64,000 nt of DNA from Micromonospora sonchi (GCF_014646235.1 NZ_BMNB01000026.1:1-64000), one strand, 5' to 3'. Shown: positions 27,521-36,621, counted from the stretch's first letter. The notes: a model not told the origin generated them from the sequence alone. Numbers and translations: made by a program.

Positions 27521-28117
27521 GTGGCGGACGACATCCGGCGGATCGGGATCATGGGCGGTACCTTCGACCCGATTCATCACGGGCACCTCGTGGCGGCGAG
27601 CGAGGTGGCGGACCGGTTCGGGCTCGACGAAGTGATCTTCGTGCCGACGGGGCAGCCGTGGCAGAAGGCGGACGTGCCGGTCAGCGCAGCCGAGGACCGC
27701 TACCTCATGACGGTGGTCGCCACCGCCTCCAACCCGCGTTTCCAGGTCAGTCGGGTGGACATCGACCGGGGTGGCCCGACGTACACCGTCGACACCCTGC
27801 GCGACCTGCACGAGCTCTACGGGCCGAAGTCCCAGCTCTTCTTCATCACCGGCGCGGACGCCCTGGAGAAGATCCTGAGCTGGAAGAACCTGGACGAGAT
27901 CTTCGAGCTGGCCCACTTCATCGGGGTGACCCGGCCCGGCTTCGAGCTGTCCGACGCCCACCTGCCGGCCGACACGGTCAGCCTGGTGCAGGTGCCGGCG
28001 ATGGCGATCTCGTCCACCGACTGCCGGGCGCGGGTCGCCCGCGGCGCACCGCTCTGGTACCTGGTGCCGGACGGTGTGGTGCAGTACATCGCGAAGAGAC
28101 GCCTCTATCGGGCGTGA
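27521..28117 (+). CDS. nadD: Nicotinate-nucleotide adenylyltransferase
   Basis: Makes nicotinic acid adenine dinucleotide from NaMN and ATP in NAD synthesis. The 198-residue protein has the nucleotidyltransferase motif GGTFDPIHHGHL near residues 12-23 and the SSTDCRARV block (ISSTxxR-type) near 165. The GTG start lies 6 nt after a TAGGAT box (27509-27514), so the message is probably leaderless. It begins the conserved series nadD-rsfS-phosphatase-degV. Confidence 0.96.
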   Translation: MADDIRRIGIMGGTFDPIHHGHLVAASEVADRFGLDEVIFVPTGQPWQKADVPVSAAEDRYLMTVVATASNPRFQVSRVDIDRGGPTYTVDTLRDLHELYGPKSQLFFITGADALEKILSWKNLDEIFELAHFIGVTRPGFELSDAHLPADTVSLVQVPAMAISSTDCRARVARGAPLWYLVPDGVVQYIAKRRLYRA

Positions 28118-28217
28118 TTCGACCGCTCCATCACGGTTTTCGGCGAAAACCGATGGGCCGCGGATCCGGCCCGTGTGAGAGGCTGGGAAGCACCGCACGG
28201 TTGATCGAGGGAGAACG

Positions 28218-28622
28218 GTGACAGTTTCCGAACGCGCTCACGAGCTGGCGATCACCGCCGCCCAGGCGGCAGCCGACAAGAAGGCTCAGGACATCGTCAT
28301 CATCGACGTGGGCGACCAGCTCGCCATCACCGACGCGTTCCTGCTCGCCGCGGCCCCGAACGAGCGCCAGGTGCTGGCCATCGTCGACGCGATCGAGGAG
28401 GCCCTGCTCAACCTGCCGGAGAAGGCGAAGCCGGTCCGGCGCGAGGGCGAACGCGGCGGGCGCTGGGTGCTGCTCGACTACGTCGACATCGTCGTGCACG
28501 TCCAGCACACCGAGGAACGCGAGTTCTACGCGCTCGACCGGCTCTGGAAGGACTGCCCGACCGTACCGTTCGACAACCGGAACCTGGCTCGCGCGGAGGC
28601 CGCCGCCGGATCGGGCGAGTGA
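28218..28622 (+). CDS. rsfS: Ribosomal silencing factor RsfS
   Basis: Binds L14 and blocks subunit joining when nutrients are scarce. The 134-residue protein contains the RsfS core: DIVIIDVGDQLAITDAFLLA, then GGRWVLLDYVDIVVHV, and the tail EEREFYALDRLWKDCP. The GTG start follows gagggagaa. Its stop overlaps the next start (GTGA), so it is translated together with the phosphatase. Confidence 0.96.
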   Translation: MTVSERAHELAITAAQAAADKKAQDIVIIDVGDQLAITDAFLLAAAPNERQVLAIVDAIEEALLNLPEKAKPVRREGERGGRWVLLDYVDIVVHVQHTEEREFYALDRLWKDCPTVPFDNRNLARAEAAAGSGE

Positions 28623-29290
28623 CCCGCCTGATCATCTGGCGGCACGGCAACACCGACTGGAACGCCGCCAGCAGGGTCCAGGGCCAGTCCGACGCGCCGC
28701 TGAACGACCTCGGTCGGGAGCAGGCGCGAACCGCCGCGCCGCTGCTCGCCGAGATGCGGCCGGACGCCATCGTCGCCAGCGACCTGAGCCGCGCGGCGGA
28801 CACCGCCGCCGCGCTGGCCGCGCTGACCGGTCTGCCGGTACGCTCCGACGCCCGGCTGCGCGAACGCCACTTCGGCCGCTGGCAGGGCCTCCTGCTCACC
28901 GAGATCGCCGAGCGGTTTCCCGACGAGTACGCCCGCTGGCGGGCCGGCGACCCCGACCCGGGGGCGGGCATCGAACCGCTGGACGAGTTGGGCAAGCGGA
29001 TCGGCACCGCGTTGCAGGAGGTCGCTGCCGAGGCGGCCGGCGGCACCATCGTGGTCGCCACCCATGGCGGCGCCGCCCGGCAGGGGTGCGGTTACCTGCT
29101 CGGCTGGGAGCACGCCGTGCTGCGCACCATCGGCTCGCTGCGCAACTGCCACTGGACCGAGCTGCGCCACGACACCGGCCGCGGCTGGCACCTGCGCGCC
29201 CACAACGTGGGCCAGATGTCCGCCCCGGCCCGGCTCGGTAAGGAAGGGCCCCCTCTTAACGTCTCAGGTAGAGAAAGGGCCCCTTCTTAA
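28619..29290 (+). CDS. Histidine phosphatase, GpgP-like, with repeat-derived C-terminus
   Basis: A phosphoglycerate-mutase-like phosphatase of 223 residues. The phosphohistidine motif RHGNTDWN lies near residue 8, followed by DLSRAADTA, LRERHFGRWQGL and the second catalytic His in VVATHGGAARQG near 150. The position after rsfS matches, from memory, M. tuberculosis GpgP (glucosyl-3-phosphoglycerate phosphatase), so a role in methylglucose polysaccharide synthesis is plausible but not proven. The last 18 codons (from LGKEGPP to the stop) lie inside dispersed repeat copy C, which also supplies the TAA. The tail is therefore probably acquired and not part of the fold. Confidence 0.93.
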   Translation: MTRLIIWRHGNTDWNAASRVQGQSDAPLNDLGREQARTAAPLLAEMRPDAIVASDLSRAADTAAALAALTGLPVRSDARLRERHFGRWQGLLLTEIAERFPDEYARWRAGDPDPGAGIEPLDELGKRIGTALQEVAAEAAGGTIVVATHGGAARQGCGYLLGWEHAVLRTIGSLRNCHWTELRHDTGRGWHLRAHNVGQMSAPARLGKEGPPLNVSGRERAPS

Positions 29291-29291
29291 C
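29237..29291 (+). repeat. Dispersed two-unit GGGCCC repeat, copy C
   Basis: Third copy, same orientation as copy A. ggtaaggaagggccc begins the first unit and gagaaagggccccttctt begins the second. It overlaps the 3' end of the phosphatase gene and provides its stop codon. Confidence 0.88.
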
Positions 29292-29333
29292 AGGGTGTCG
29301 GTCGCAGCGGCCGCATCGGCTACCGTGCCGGGC

Positions 29334-30182
29334 ATGCCCGTCGCGGTCGTGACCGACTCCACCGCCTACCTTCCACCCGAGCTGGTGCCGGCGTACCGGC
29401 TGACCGTGGTGCCGCTGACCGTGGTGCTCAACGGTGCCGAGGGACTGGAGGGGGTCCAGACCTTCCCGGCGGACGCCACCCGCGCACTGAGCGCCCGGCG
29501 GGTGACGGTGAGCACCTCCCGTCCGTCCCCGGAGCAGTTCGTCCGGACGTACCGTGAACTGCTGGACGCCGGGGCCGACGGTGTGGTCTCGGTGCATCTG
29601 TCGGCCGACCTGTCCGGCACGGTCGAGGCCGCCGAGCTGGCGGCGGCCCAGCTCGGTGACCGGGTGCGGGTGGTGGACAGTCGGTCCTGCGGGATGGGCC
29701 TCGGCTTCCCGGTCCTCGCGGCGGCCCGGGCCGCCGCCGACGGCGCCGACCTGGCCGGCGTACGGGCCGCCGCCGTCGACACGATCGCGCGTACCACGAT
29801 CTTCTTCTACGTCGACACGCTGGAGTTCCTTCGCCGGGGAGGCCGGATCAACGCGGCCGAGGCGCTGCTCGGCACCGCGCTCTCGGTCAAGCCGATCCTG
29901 CACATGCCCGACGGCGCCATCGTGCTGCGGGACAAGGTGCGTACCGCCAGCCGGGGCGTGGCGCGCCTGGTCGACCTGGCCGCCGAGGCGGCCGGCGACG
30001 CGCCGGTGGACCTCGCCGTGCACCACCTCGCCGCGCCGCAACGGGCCGAGCAACTGCTCGGCGCGCTGACCACCCGGCTCGGTGACCGGGTGCACGACAC
30101 CTACGTCTCCGAGGCGGGCGCGGTCGTCGCCGCCCACGCCGGCCCCGGTCTGGCCTGCGTGGTCATTCACCGCCGCTGCTGA
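29334..30182 (+). CDS. DegV family fatty-acid-binding protein
   Basis: A 282-residue DegV/FakB-like protein that should bind a single fatty acid, in other Gram-positives for phosphorylation by FakA. Family marks are VVTDSTAYLPPEL at the start, STSRPSPEQF, HLSADLSGT, and YVDTLEFLRRGGRIN near residue 160. No fatty-acid kinase gene is nearby. The ATG at 29334 lies 7 nt after a TACCGT box (29321-29326), so it is probably leaderless and transcribed independently of the phosphatase. The open frame continues upstream but crosses the repeat. Confidence 0.93.
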   Translation: MPVAVVTDSTAYLPPELVPAYRLTVVPLTVVLNGAEGLEGVQTFPADATRALSARRVTVSTSRPSPEQFVRTYRELLDAGADGVVSVHLSADLSGTVEAAELAAAQLGDRVRVVDSRSCGMGLGFPVLAAARAAADGADLAGVRAAAVDTIARTTIFFYVDTLEFLRRGGRINAAEALLGTALSVKPILHMPDGAIVLRDKVRTASRGVARLVDLAAEAAGDAPVDLAVHHLAAPQRAEQLLGALTTRLGDRVHDTYVSEAGAVVAAHAGPGLACVVIHRRC

Positions 30183-30258
30183 TGGTGGGCCGTTTCATTT
30201 CCGCCGGGCGAGAATGCTCGCGCGGCCGAGGCTTGTCGAGGTGGGGGAGGTGTGTGCG

Positions 30259-31026
30259 GTGTCCTGTGTGGTGACCGGAGGCGGGCGCGGGGTAGGTCGG
30301 GGGATCGTGGAGCGGCTGCTCGCCGGCGGTGAGACCGTCGTGGTGGTCGAGCGCGACCCGGAGGCGGTGTCCTGGATTGCGCGGCATGCCGAGGCGGGGA
30401 GGCTGGTGGCGGTGATCGGCGACGCCGCCGACGAGGGCGTCGCGGCCCGCGCCGCCGACCTGGCGGAACGGTCCGGCCCGCTCACCGGCTGGGTCAACAA
30501 CGCCGCGGTGTTCCGGGACGCCTCCGTGCACGACGCGCCGGTCGGCGAGGTCGTCAACCTGATCACGCGCAACCTGCGGCCCGCCGTGGTCGGTGCCGCC
30601 ACCGCGGTACGCCGCTTTCTCGCCGCCGGGACCGCCGGCGCCGTGGTGAACGTCTCCTCCCACCAGGCCAGCCGTCCGGTGCCCGGTTGCCTGCCGTACG
30701 CCACCGCCAAGGCCGCCGTCGAGGGGCTCACCCGGGCGCTGGCGGTGGAGTACGGACGGCACGGCATCCGGGCCAACGCGGTCGCGCTCGGCTCGGTGGC
30801 GACCGAGCGGCACGAGGCGTTCCTCGCTGGCCAGGAGCCGGACCGGGTACGCGGGATCGAGGTGGAGCTGGCCCGGTTGCATCCGGTGGGCCGCATCGGG
30901 CAGCCGCAGGAGGTGGCCGAGGCGGTGGCGTACCTGCTCTCCCCGGCGGCGAGTTTCATCAACGGCGTCACCCTGCCGGTGGACGGCGGTCGCGCGGCGC
31001 TCGGCCTCGACCCGGAATCCCGCTGA
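30259..31026 (+). CDS. SDR family oxidoreductase
   Basis: A 255-residue NAD(P)-dependent short-chain dehydrogenase. Visible are the dinucleotide motif TGGGRGVGRGI near residues 6-16, VNNAAV near 80, the catalytic Ser in NVSSHQA near 132 and the YATAKAA motif (YxxxK) near 149, with a C-terminal VDGGRAALGL. The substrate cannot be told. The GTG at 30259, 9 nt after a ggggagg site, is chosen; the GTG at 30250 is an alternative. The long upstream open frame overlaps degV and is not coding. Confidence 0.9.
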   Translation: MSCVVTGGGRGVGRGIVERLLAGGETVVVVERDPEAVSWIARHAEAGRLVAVIGDAADEGVAARAADLAERSGPLTGWVNNAAVFRDASVHDAPVGEVVNLITRNLRPAVVGAATAVRRFLAAGTAGAVVNVSSHQASRPVPGCLPYATAKAAVEGLTRALAVEYGRHGIRANAVALGSVATERHEAFLAGQEPDRVRGIEVELARLHPVGRIGQPQEVAEAVAYLLSPAASFINGVTLPVDGGRAALGLDPESR

Positions 31027-31076
31027 GGACTCCCCGTTCCCTGGAGGCACATTGCCACAACAGGGGCATGGGCCGG

Positions 31077-31523
31077 TCAGTTCGGGGTGTCGGCGAGCCG
31101 GGTGGCGAGGAAGTCGAGCCGCTGCTCCTGACTGTCCAGGGGGATACGGCCGCTGCCCGACAGGGTGGCGATGCCGTGCAAGGCGCTCCAGATGACTTCG
31201 GCGACCAGTTCGCGTAGCGCGTTGTCCGAACGAAGACAGCTGACGAACTCGTCGAAGGCGGCGCGCAGTGGGGGCGGTGTCTCGGCGTGCGCGAACTTCA
31301 CGTCGGTCGGCATGACGAACATGGCCTGGTAGAGGGCGGGGCGTTCGGTAGCGAACTCCAGGTAGGCGCGGCAGACGGCGTGCAGGGCCTGCCGTGGCTC
31401 CGGGTTGGCCAGCCGGGCGCGGCGCAGGTGGGCGGCGAGATCAGCGTGCTCCTGCTTGTCGCGTAACCGCTCGTCACGCCGCTTGGTCGGGCGCATTGCG
31501 CCGGGTTGATCCGGACGAGCCAT
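31077..31523 (-). CDS. TetR-type C-terminal (WHG-like) domain protein lacking an HTH
   Basis: A 148-residue protein that resembles only the ligand-binding half of a TetR regulator: QALHAVCRAYLEFATERPALYQAMF, then FDEFVSCLRS, LVAEVIWSALHGIATL and a final LDFLATRLADT helix. The N-terminal DNA-binding domain (about 50 residues) is missing. The open frame before the ATG at 31523 has no helix-turn-helix and runs into the comEA promoter region. It may be a truncated regulator, a pseudogene remnant or a non-DNA-binding antagonist. Confidence 0.7.
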   Translation of the reverse strand: MARPDQPGAMRPTKRRDERLRDKQEHADLAAHLRRARLANPEPRQALHAVCRAYLEFATERPALYQAMFVMPTDVKFAHAETPPPLRAAFDEFVSCLRSDNALRELVAEVIWSALHGIATLSGSGRIPLDSQEQRLDFLATRLADTPN

Positions 31524-31618
31524 TAGCACATGGTGGGCATGATCAGGGCGTTGTCCACAGTTCGTTGGCTGTCCACAGACCGGGCACTGTCGACCGGCAG
31601 GAGGCGACCTCGCCGCTC

Positions 31619-31624
31619 TAGCCT
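31619..31624 (+). promoter_or_regulatory. comEA -10 box, leaderless
   Basis: TAGCCT ends 6 nt before the comEA GTG, and no ribosome site lies between them. Confidence 0.45.
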
Positions 31625-31630
31625 CGCGCC

Positions 31631-32575
31631 GTGTCCAACGACGAGGAGACGGTGGTTCGGGAACGCCTTCGGCGCTTGCTGGCGGGCCCGGCGAGCGCTG
31701 CGGACGTACGGCCGATGGGGTCCACCGACCCGGAGCCGCCGTCCCGGCGGCATCCGTCCCGGGTGGACTGGCCGACCGTGTTGTTGCCGATCCATGCCGA
31801 CGACGGGCCGCGATCCGTGCCGGTCGGGGCCGCCGGGCCGCGACCGGATCCACCCGAGATGGCCGGGGCCGACGAGCCGCAGCCGGTGGAGGTCGAGCCG
31901 ATGCCGGAGTCCCGGTTGCCGGGGCCGGGCGCGTTCGACCCGGGCCGGCGGGGTGTCCGGGCGCTGGCGGCGGTCGCCGTCCTGGTGGTGCTCGTCGCCG
32001 CCGTCTGGGCCTGGCGGTCCCGCCCTCAGGTGGAGCCGGTCGTCGCCGCGACGGGCGCCACCGGCACCCCGGACCCGGCCGGCGACGGCCCGGAGGCTCC
32101 GGGCGGCGCCGAGCCGGCGGCCACGCCGACCGGGCAACTGGTGGTCGCCGTCGCCGGTAAGGTCCGCCGTCCCGGGCTGGTCCGGGTCCCGGCCGGGGCA
32201 CGGGTCGCCGACGTCGTCGAGGCGGCCGGCGGGGCGCTGCCCGGGGTGGACGTGGCGATGCTGAACCCGGCCCGGAAGGTCGCCGACGGCGAGTTGATCC
32301 TGGTCGGCGTGACGGCACCCACCCCACCACCGGGGGTGGCGCCGGCCGATGGCACGGTGCCGGGCGGCGATCCCGCCGCCGGCGGTCGGGTCAACCTGAA
32401 CACCGCCACCTCCGCTCAGCTCGAGACGCTGCCCGGGGTGGGGCCGGTGCTCGCCCGGCGCATCATCGAGCACCGCGACCAGCATGGTGGGTTCCGGTCC
32501 GTCGGCGACCTGCGCCAGGTCAGCGGCATCGGCGACGCGCGGTACGAGCAGCTCAAGAGCCTGGTGACGGTGTGA
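31631..32575 (+). CDS. comEA: ComEA family DNA-binding protein
   Basis: A 314-residue membrane-anchored DNA-binding protein. A cytoplasmic proline-rich part is followed by one membrane helix (about residues 115-135). Next is a SLBB domain (VVAVAGKVRRPGLVRV) around 175-230 and a C-terminal tandem helix-hairpin-helix (VNLNTATSAQLETLPGVGP and VSGIGDARYEQLKSLV). In competent bacteria ComEA binds incoming DNA and passes it to ComEC. Its stop overlaps the comEC start (GTGA). Natural competence is not established for this group, so the role may differ. Confidence 0.93.
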   Translation: MSNDEETVVRERLRRLLAGPASAADVRPMGSTDPEPPSRRHPSRVDWPTVLLPIHADDGPRSVPVGAAGPRPDPPEMAGADEPQPVEVEPMPESRLPGPGAFDPGRRGVRALAAVAVLVVLVAAVWAWRSRPQVEPVVAATGATGTPDPAGDGPEAPGGAEPAATPTGQLVVAVAGKVRRPGLVRVPAGARVADVVEAAGGALPGVDVAMLNPARKVADGELILVGVTAPTPPPGVAPADGTVPGGDPAAGGRVNLNTATSAQLETLPGVGPVLARRIIEHRDQHGGFRSVGDLRQVSGIGDARYEQLKSLVTV

Positions 32576-35037
32576 AGGCGAGCAGCAGGCCGACGGGGAC
32601 ACTCGCCGGGGCGGCGCGGACGGACGACAGGCCCGCGACCGGGACGGCCGAGGCGACCGGTGTCCCGGGCGGTGGCGCACCACCTGATCTCCGGCTGGCC
32701 GGGCTGGCCGTGGCGGCGTGGCTCACCGCGCTGGCCGGGCTGCACCTCGACGCCCGGCGTACGCTGCTGGTGGCCGTCGCGGCCGCGGGCCTCGCCGTAC
32801 TGGCGGCGCTGCACCTGCTCGGAGCCGTCGGCCGTCCCGGCGCGCTCGCCCGCCGCTACGGCTGGATCGTGGTGGCGATCCTGCTCGGTGTGCTCTGCGG
32901 CGGCGCGGCCACCTCGTCCCGGCTGGCCGTACGCGACGCCGCGCCGCTGCGCGCCCTGCTCGACGAAGGTGCCCGGGTCACCGCCGAACTGGTCGTCCGG
33001 GACGATCCGCGGGCGGTGCGCGGTGGCATCGTGGGCCGTCCGCCGACCCTGCTGGTGCGGGCCAGACTGGTGAGCGTGCACGGCCCGGCGGGGCAGCGGG
33101 TCACCGTGCCGGCCCGGATGCTGGTGCTCGCCGACGATCCGGGCTGGCGTGGACTGCTGCCCGGCCAGCGGCTCACGACCGAGGGGCGGCTGGCGGAGCC
33201 GCGTGGCGGCGACCTGACCGGCGCCGTGCTCACCGCCACCGGCCCACCCGCCCGGATCGGATCGCCGTCGGCCCTGCAACGGGCCGCCGGCCGACTCCGC
33301 GCCGGCCTGCAACAGGCCTGCGCGTCGCTGCCCGACGAGCCGGGTGGCCTGCTGCCCGGCCTGGTGGTCGGGGACACCAGCGAGTTGCCCGACACGGTGG
33401 AGGAGGACTTCCGGGCCACCGGGATGACCCATCTGAATGCCGTGTCCGGTTCCAATGTCGCCATCATCGTCGGAGCGGTGCTGCTGCTGGCTCGCTGGGC
33501 GCGCGCCGGCCCGGTCCTGGCCGCGGGGCTGTGCGGGGTGGCCCTGGTGGGCTTCGTCATCCTGGTCCGGCCGTCGCCGAGCGTGGTCCGGGCGGCCACC
33601 ATGGGCACGATCGGGCTCGCCGCCCTGGCCGCTGGTCGACCCCGGGCCGCGGTGCCGGCCCTGGCCGCCGCGGTGACGGTGCTGGTGCTGGTCGATCCCG
33701 ACCTGGCCGGTGACGCCGGTTTCGCGCTCTCCGTGCTCGCCACCGGTGGCCTGCTGCTGCTCGCGCCGCGCTGGCGGGACGGACTGCGCCGGCGGGGCGT
33801 ACCGCCGGGTGCGGCCGAGGCCCTCGCGGTGCCGGCCGCCGCGCAGTTGGCCTGCTCGCCGGTGATCGCCGGTCTGTCGGGGACGGTCAGCCTGGTCGCC
33901 GTGCCGGCCAACCTCCTCGTGGTGCCGGCGATCGCCCCGGCCACCGTGCTGGGTGTGCTGGCCGCGACCGTGTCGCCGTTCTGGCCGGTCGGTGCCGAGC
34001 TGGCGGCCTGGCTGGCGCACTGGCCGGCGTGGTGGCTGGTGCTGGTCGCCCGGTACGGCGCCCGGGTGCCGGCCGGTAACCTGCCCTGGCCCGACGGGGT
34101 GTCCGGGGCCCTGTTGCTGGCCGGGCTGACCGTGGCGCTCCTGGTGGCGGCCCGGCGGCCGGTGGTGCGCCGGCTGGTGGTGGTGCTGACCCTCGCGGTG
34201 GTGCTCGGCACCGTGCCGGTGCGGGTGCTCGCGCCCGGCTGGCCGCCGACCGGCTGGGTCATCGCCGTCTGCGCCGTGGGCCAGGGCGACACCGTGGTGC
34301 TGCCGGTGGCGGCCGGCCGGGCTGTCGTGGTCGACGCCGGTCCGGATCCGGGGGCGGCGGACGCCTGCCTGCGCCGGCTCGGCGTACGCCGGGTGCCGCT
34401 GTTGCTGATCAGCCACTTCCACGTCGACCACACCGCAGGGGTGGCCGGCGTCTTCCGTGGCCGTCGGGTGGACACGGTGCTCACCCCGCAGTGGCCGGAG
34501 CCGGCGATCGGGCGGGACCTGGTGCACACCACCGCCGCCGCTCACGGCACCCCGCTGGTGGCCGCTGCGGCCGGCTGGCGCTACCAGGCCGGCCTGGTCG
34601 ACCTGGTGGTCCTCGGCCCGCCGTACCCGATGCGGGGCACCAGGTCGGATCCGAACAACAACTCCCTGGTGGTGCTGGCCACCGTGGGTGGGGTGCGGAT
34701 CCTGCTCGCCGGGGACGCCGAGACGGAGTTGCAGCGGGAACTGCGGGAACGGTTGCCGCCGGACGGGTTGCGGGCGGACGTGCTGAAGGTGGCCCACCAC
34801 GGTTCGGCGTATCAGGATCCGGCCTTTCTGGACGCGGTCCGGCCGGCGGTGGCCCTGGTGCCGGTGGGGGCGGGCAACACCTACGGCCATCCCAGCGAGG
34901 CGGTGCTGGCCCGGCTGTCCCGCAACGGTGCGCGGGTGCTGCGTACCGACGTCGACGGGGATGTCGCGGCGTTGGTGGGGCCCGCGGGCCTGGCGGTGGT
35001 GACCGGTGGGGTGGACCTGAGCCGGGCCAAACCATGA
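32572..35037 (+). CDS. comEC: ComEC/Rec2 family protein
   Basis: An 821-residue membrane protein. It has an N-terminal DUF4131-like section with three helices, a soluble beta-rich insert, and the ComEC channel domain with the motif AVSGSNVAIIVGAVL near residue 290. A C-terminal metallo-beta-lactamase domain carries ISHFHVDHTAGVAG (HxHxDH) near 613 and KVAHHGSAYQ near 738. Together with comEA it would form a DNA import channel; the hydrolase domain may degrade the non-transported strand. The GTG start overlaps the comEA stop. Confidence 0.95.
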   Translation: MKASSRPTGTLAGAARTDDRPATGTAEATGVPGGGAPPDLRLAGLAVAAWLTALAGLHLDARRTLLVAVAAAGLAVLAALHLLGAVGRPGALARRYGWIVVAILLGVLCGGAATSSRLAVRDAAPLRALLDEGARVTAELVVRDDPRAVRGGIVGRPPTLLVRARLVSVHGPAGQRVTVPARMLVLADDPGWRGLLPGQRLTTEGRLAEPRGGDLTGAVLTATGPPARIGSPSALQRAAGRLRAGLQQACASLPDEPGGLLPGLVVGDTSELPDTVEEDFRATGMTHLNAVSGSNVAIIVGAVLLLARWARAGPVLAAGLCGVALVGFVILVRPSPSVVRAATMGTIGLAALAAGRPRAAVPALAAAVTVLVLVDPDLAGDAGFALSVLATGGLLLLAPRWRDGLRRRGVPPGAAEALAVPAAAQLACSPVIAGLSGTVSLVAVPANLLVVPAIAPATVLGVLAATVSPFWPVGAELAAWLAHWPAWWLVLVARYGARVPAGNLPWPDGVSGALLLAGLTVALLVAARRPVVRRLVVVLTLAVVLGTVPVRVLAPGWPPTGWVIAVCAVGQGDTVVLPVAAGRAVVVDAGPDPGAADACLRRLGVRRVPLLLISHFHVDHTAGVAGVFRGRRVDTVLTPQWPEPAIGRDLVHTTAAAHGTPLVAAAAGWRYQAGLVDLVVLGPPYPMRGTRSDPNNNSLVVLATVGGVRILLAGDAETELQRELRERLPPDGLRADVLKVAHHGSAYQDPAFLDAVRPAVALVPVGAGNTYGHPSEAVLARLSRNGARVLRTDVDGDVAALVGPAGLAVVTGGVDLSRAKP

Positions 35038-35158
35038 ATCGGTCCTGGTTTAAGGCAAAAAGAGGTAGATGTCTGGATTTGCGCTGTGTTCGGGCTCCGC
35101 CCGCGCAGTCCGGACGACCGGACTGGACCAGATCGCCGAGCGTGCGAATATGGGCGGC

Positions 35159-36130
35159 GTGACCGCCGCCAGTGCCGCTCCTATTGTTCTCGTCCTCGGC
35201 GACGAGGAGCTGCTCGCCACGCGTGCGGTGGCCGAAACCGTCGCCGCCGCCCGCGCCGCCGACCCGGACGTCGACGTGCGGGAGTACGCCGCCGGGCAGC
35301 TCACCGTCGGCGAGATCGACGAGATGCTCAGCCCGTCGCTGTTCGGCGGGCGCCGGGTGCTGGTGCTGCGGTCCGGCCAGGACGCCCGCAAGGACCTGGT
35401 CGCCGCCCTGCTGGCGTACGCGAAGAATCCCGACCCGGACGTGCAACTCGTGGTGCAGCACCTCGGCGCGGCCAAGGGCAAGGCGTTCGCCGACGGGTTG
35501 AAGTCGGCCGGCGCCCAGGTGCTGCCCGCGACCAAGCTCAAGGGGCACCGGGACCGGGTGGCCTTCGTCCGCGACGAGTTCCGCCGGGCGGGCGCGCGGT
35601 GCACCGACGACGCCGCCGAGGCGCTGATCGCGGCGGTCGGCAACGACCTGCGAGAACTCGCGGCCGCCTGCTCGCAGTTGATCGCCGACACCGACGGCCG
35701 GATCGGCGCCGACACGGTGGCGCGCTACTACCGGGGCCGGGTGGAGGTGACCGGTTTCACCGTGGCCGACGCCACCATGGTCGGTGACCTTCCGGGTGCC
35801 CTGGAGGCGCTGCGTTGGGCGCTGCACGTGGGGGTGGATCCGGTGCCGATCGCCGACGCCCTCGCCGACGGGGTACGCACCGTGGCGAAGGTCGCCTCGG
35901 CCGGTCGCGGCAGCCCCTACCAGCTGGCGAGCAGCCTGGGCATGCCGCCGTGGAAGGTCGAACGGGCGCAACGGCAGGCGCGCGGCTGGACGCCCGACGG
36001 GCTGGTCCGGGCCATGCAGGCGGCGGCCGAGTGCAACGCGGCCGTCAAGGGCGGCTCCGACGACCGGGCGTACGCGTTGGAGAAGGCGGTCTTCTCGGTG
36101 GCCGCCGCGCGGCAGGGTGGCGCCAGGTGA
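35159..36130 (+). CDS. holA: DNA polymerase III delta subunit
   Basis: The clamp-loader subunit that opens the beta clamp. The 323-residue protein starts with APIVLVLGDEELLATRAV. It carries the AAA+-like delta fold with SPSLFGGRRVLVLRS, GNDLRELAAACSQLIAD and the C-terminal helical collar (SSLGMPPWKVERAQRQARGW). The start is uncertain: the GTG at 35159 lies 7 nt after a weak GAATAT box (leaderless), and the ATG at 35150 is also in frame. It follows comEC as in other Actinobacteria and overlaps the next gene by 4 bases. Confidence 0.94.
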   Translation: MTAASAAPIVLVLGDEELLATRAVAETVAAARAADPDVDVREYAAGQLTVGEIDEMLSPSLFGGRRVLVLRSGQDARKDLVAALLAYAKNPDPDVQLVVQHLGAAKGKAFADGLKSAGAQVLPATKLKGHRDRVAFVRDEFRRAGARCTDDAAEALIAAVGNDLRELAAACSQLIADTDGRIGADTVARYYRGRVEVTGFTVADATMVGDLPGALEALRWALHVGVDPVPIADALADGVRTVAKVASAGRGSPYQLASSLGMPPWKVERAQRQARGWTPDGLVRAMQAAAECNAAVKGGSDDRAYALEKAVFSVAAARQGGAR

Positions 36131-36621
36131 GCGGAGCCCTCCGTGGCTCGTGGGCCACGATCCCGGCCGAGGAGGAACGCTACCGTCCGCTCTACGCCCG
36201 GGTGCTCGGGCTGCGCTTCGTCAACCCGGGCGGGGTGCTCTGCTTCGTGTTCTTCGAGGGGGCGATCGCGTTGGCGGCCCTGCTCGCCCTCGCCGAGCTG
36301 GTGAAACCGTGGGCGGTGCTGGTGCTGCCGGCGGCGGTGGCCGTCATGGTCAAGCTCAACGACCTGGTGGCCGCCGCGGTGGTCCGTTCGGCCGCGGCAG
36401 TGCCGGAGCAGGAGCGCGACCGGTTCCGGCGGCAGATGGAACCGGTCGTCGGGCGGGTACGCGTCGACTGGCTGCCGCGCCGCGTGACCGGCATGGTGGT
36501 CGGCGCGGACCCGATGGAATCGACGCGGGCCGAGGTGCCCGATCGGCTGCGCCGCAGAGCGCTGCCCGGCGCGGTCGCTCCCGATCAGGGCGGGCCGCCG
36601 ACGGCCGACGCGGGCTCCTGA
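36127..36621 (+). CDS. Two-helix membrane protein downstream of holA
   Basis: A 164-residue protein that I do not recognise. An N-terminal segment of about 35 residues (EEERYRPLYARVLGLRFVNPG) precedes two adjacent membrane helices (about residues 36-78). A basic cytoplasmic region with ERDRFRRQMEPVVGRVRVDW and an acidic/Ala-rich tail follow. It starts with GTG overlapping the holA stop (GTGA), so its translation is coupled to holA. The 26-bp tandem repeats begin 13 bp after its stop. Confidence 0.82.
   Translation: MSGALRGSWATIPAEEERYRPLYARVLGLRFVNPGGVLCFVFFEGAIALAALLALAELVKPWAVLVLPAAVAVMVKLNDLVAAAVVRSAAAVPEQERDRFRRQMEPVVGRVRVDWLPRRVTGMVVGADPMESTRAEVPDRLRRRALPGAVAPDQGGPPTADAGS

Noticed and set aside
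31631..35037. Proof of natural competence from comEA-comEC
   Set aside because: These two genes are conserved across Actinobacteria, including species not known to be competent. No pilus or other uptake genes are in the window.
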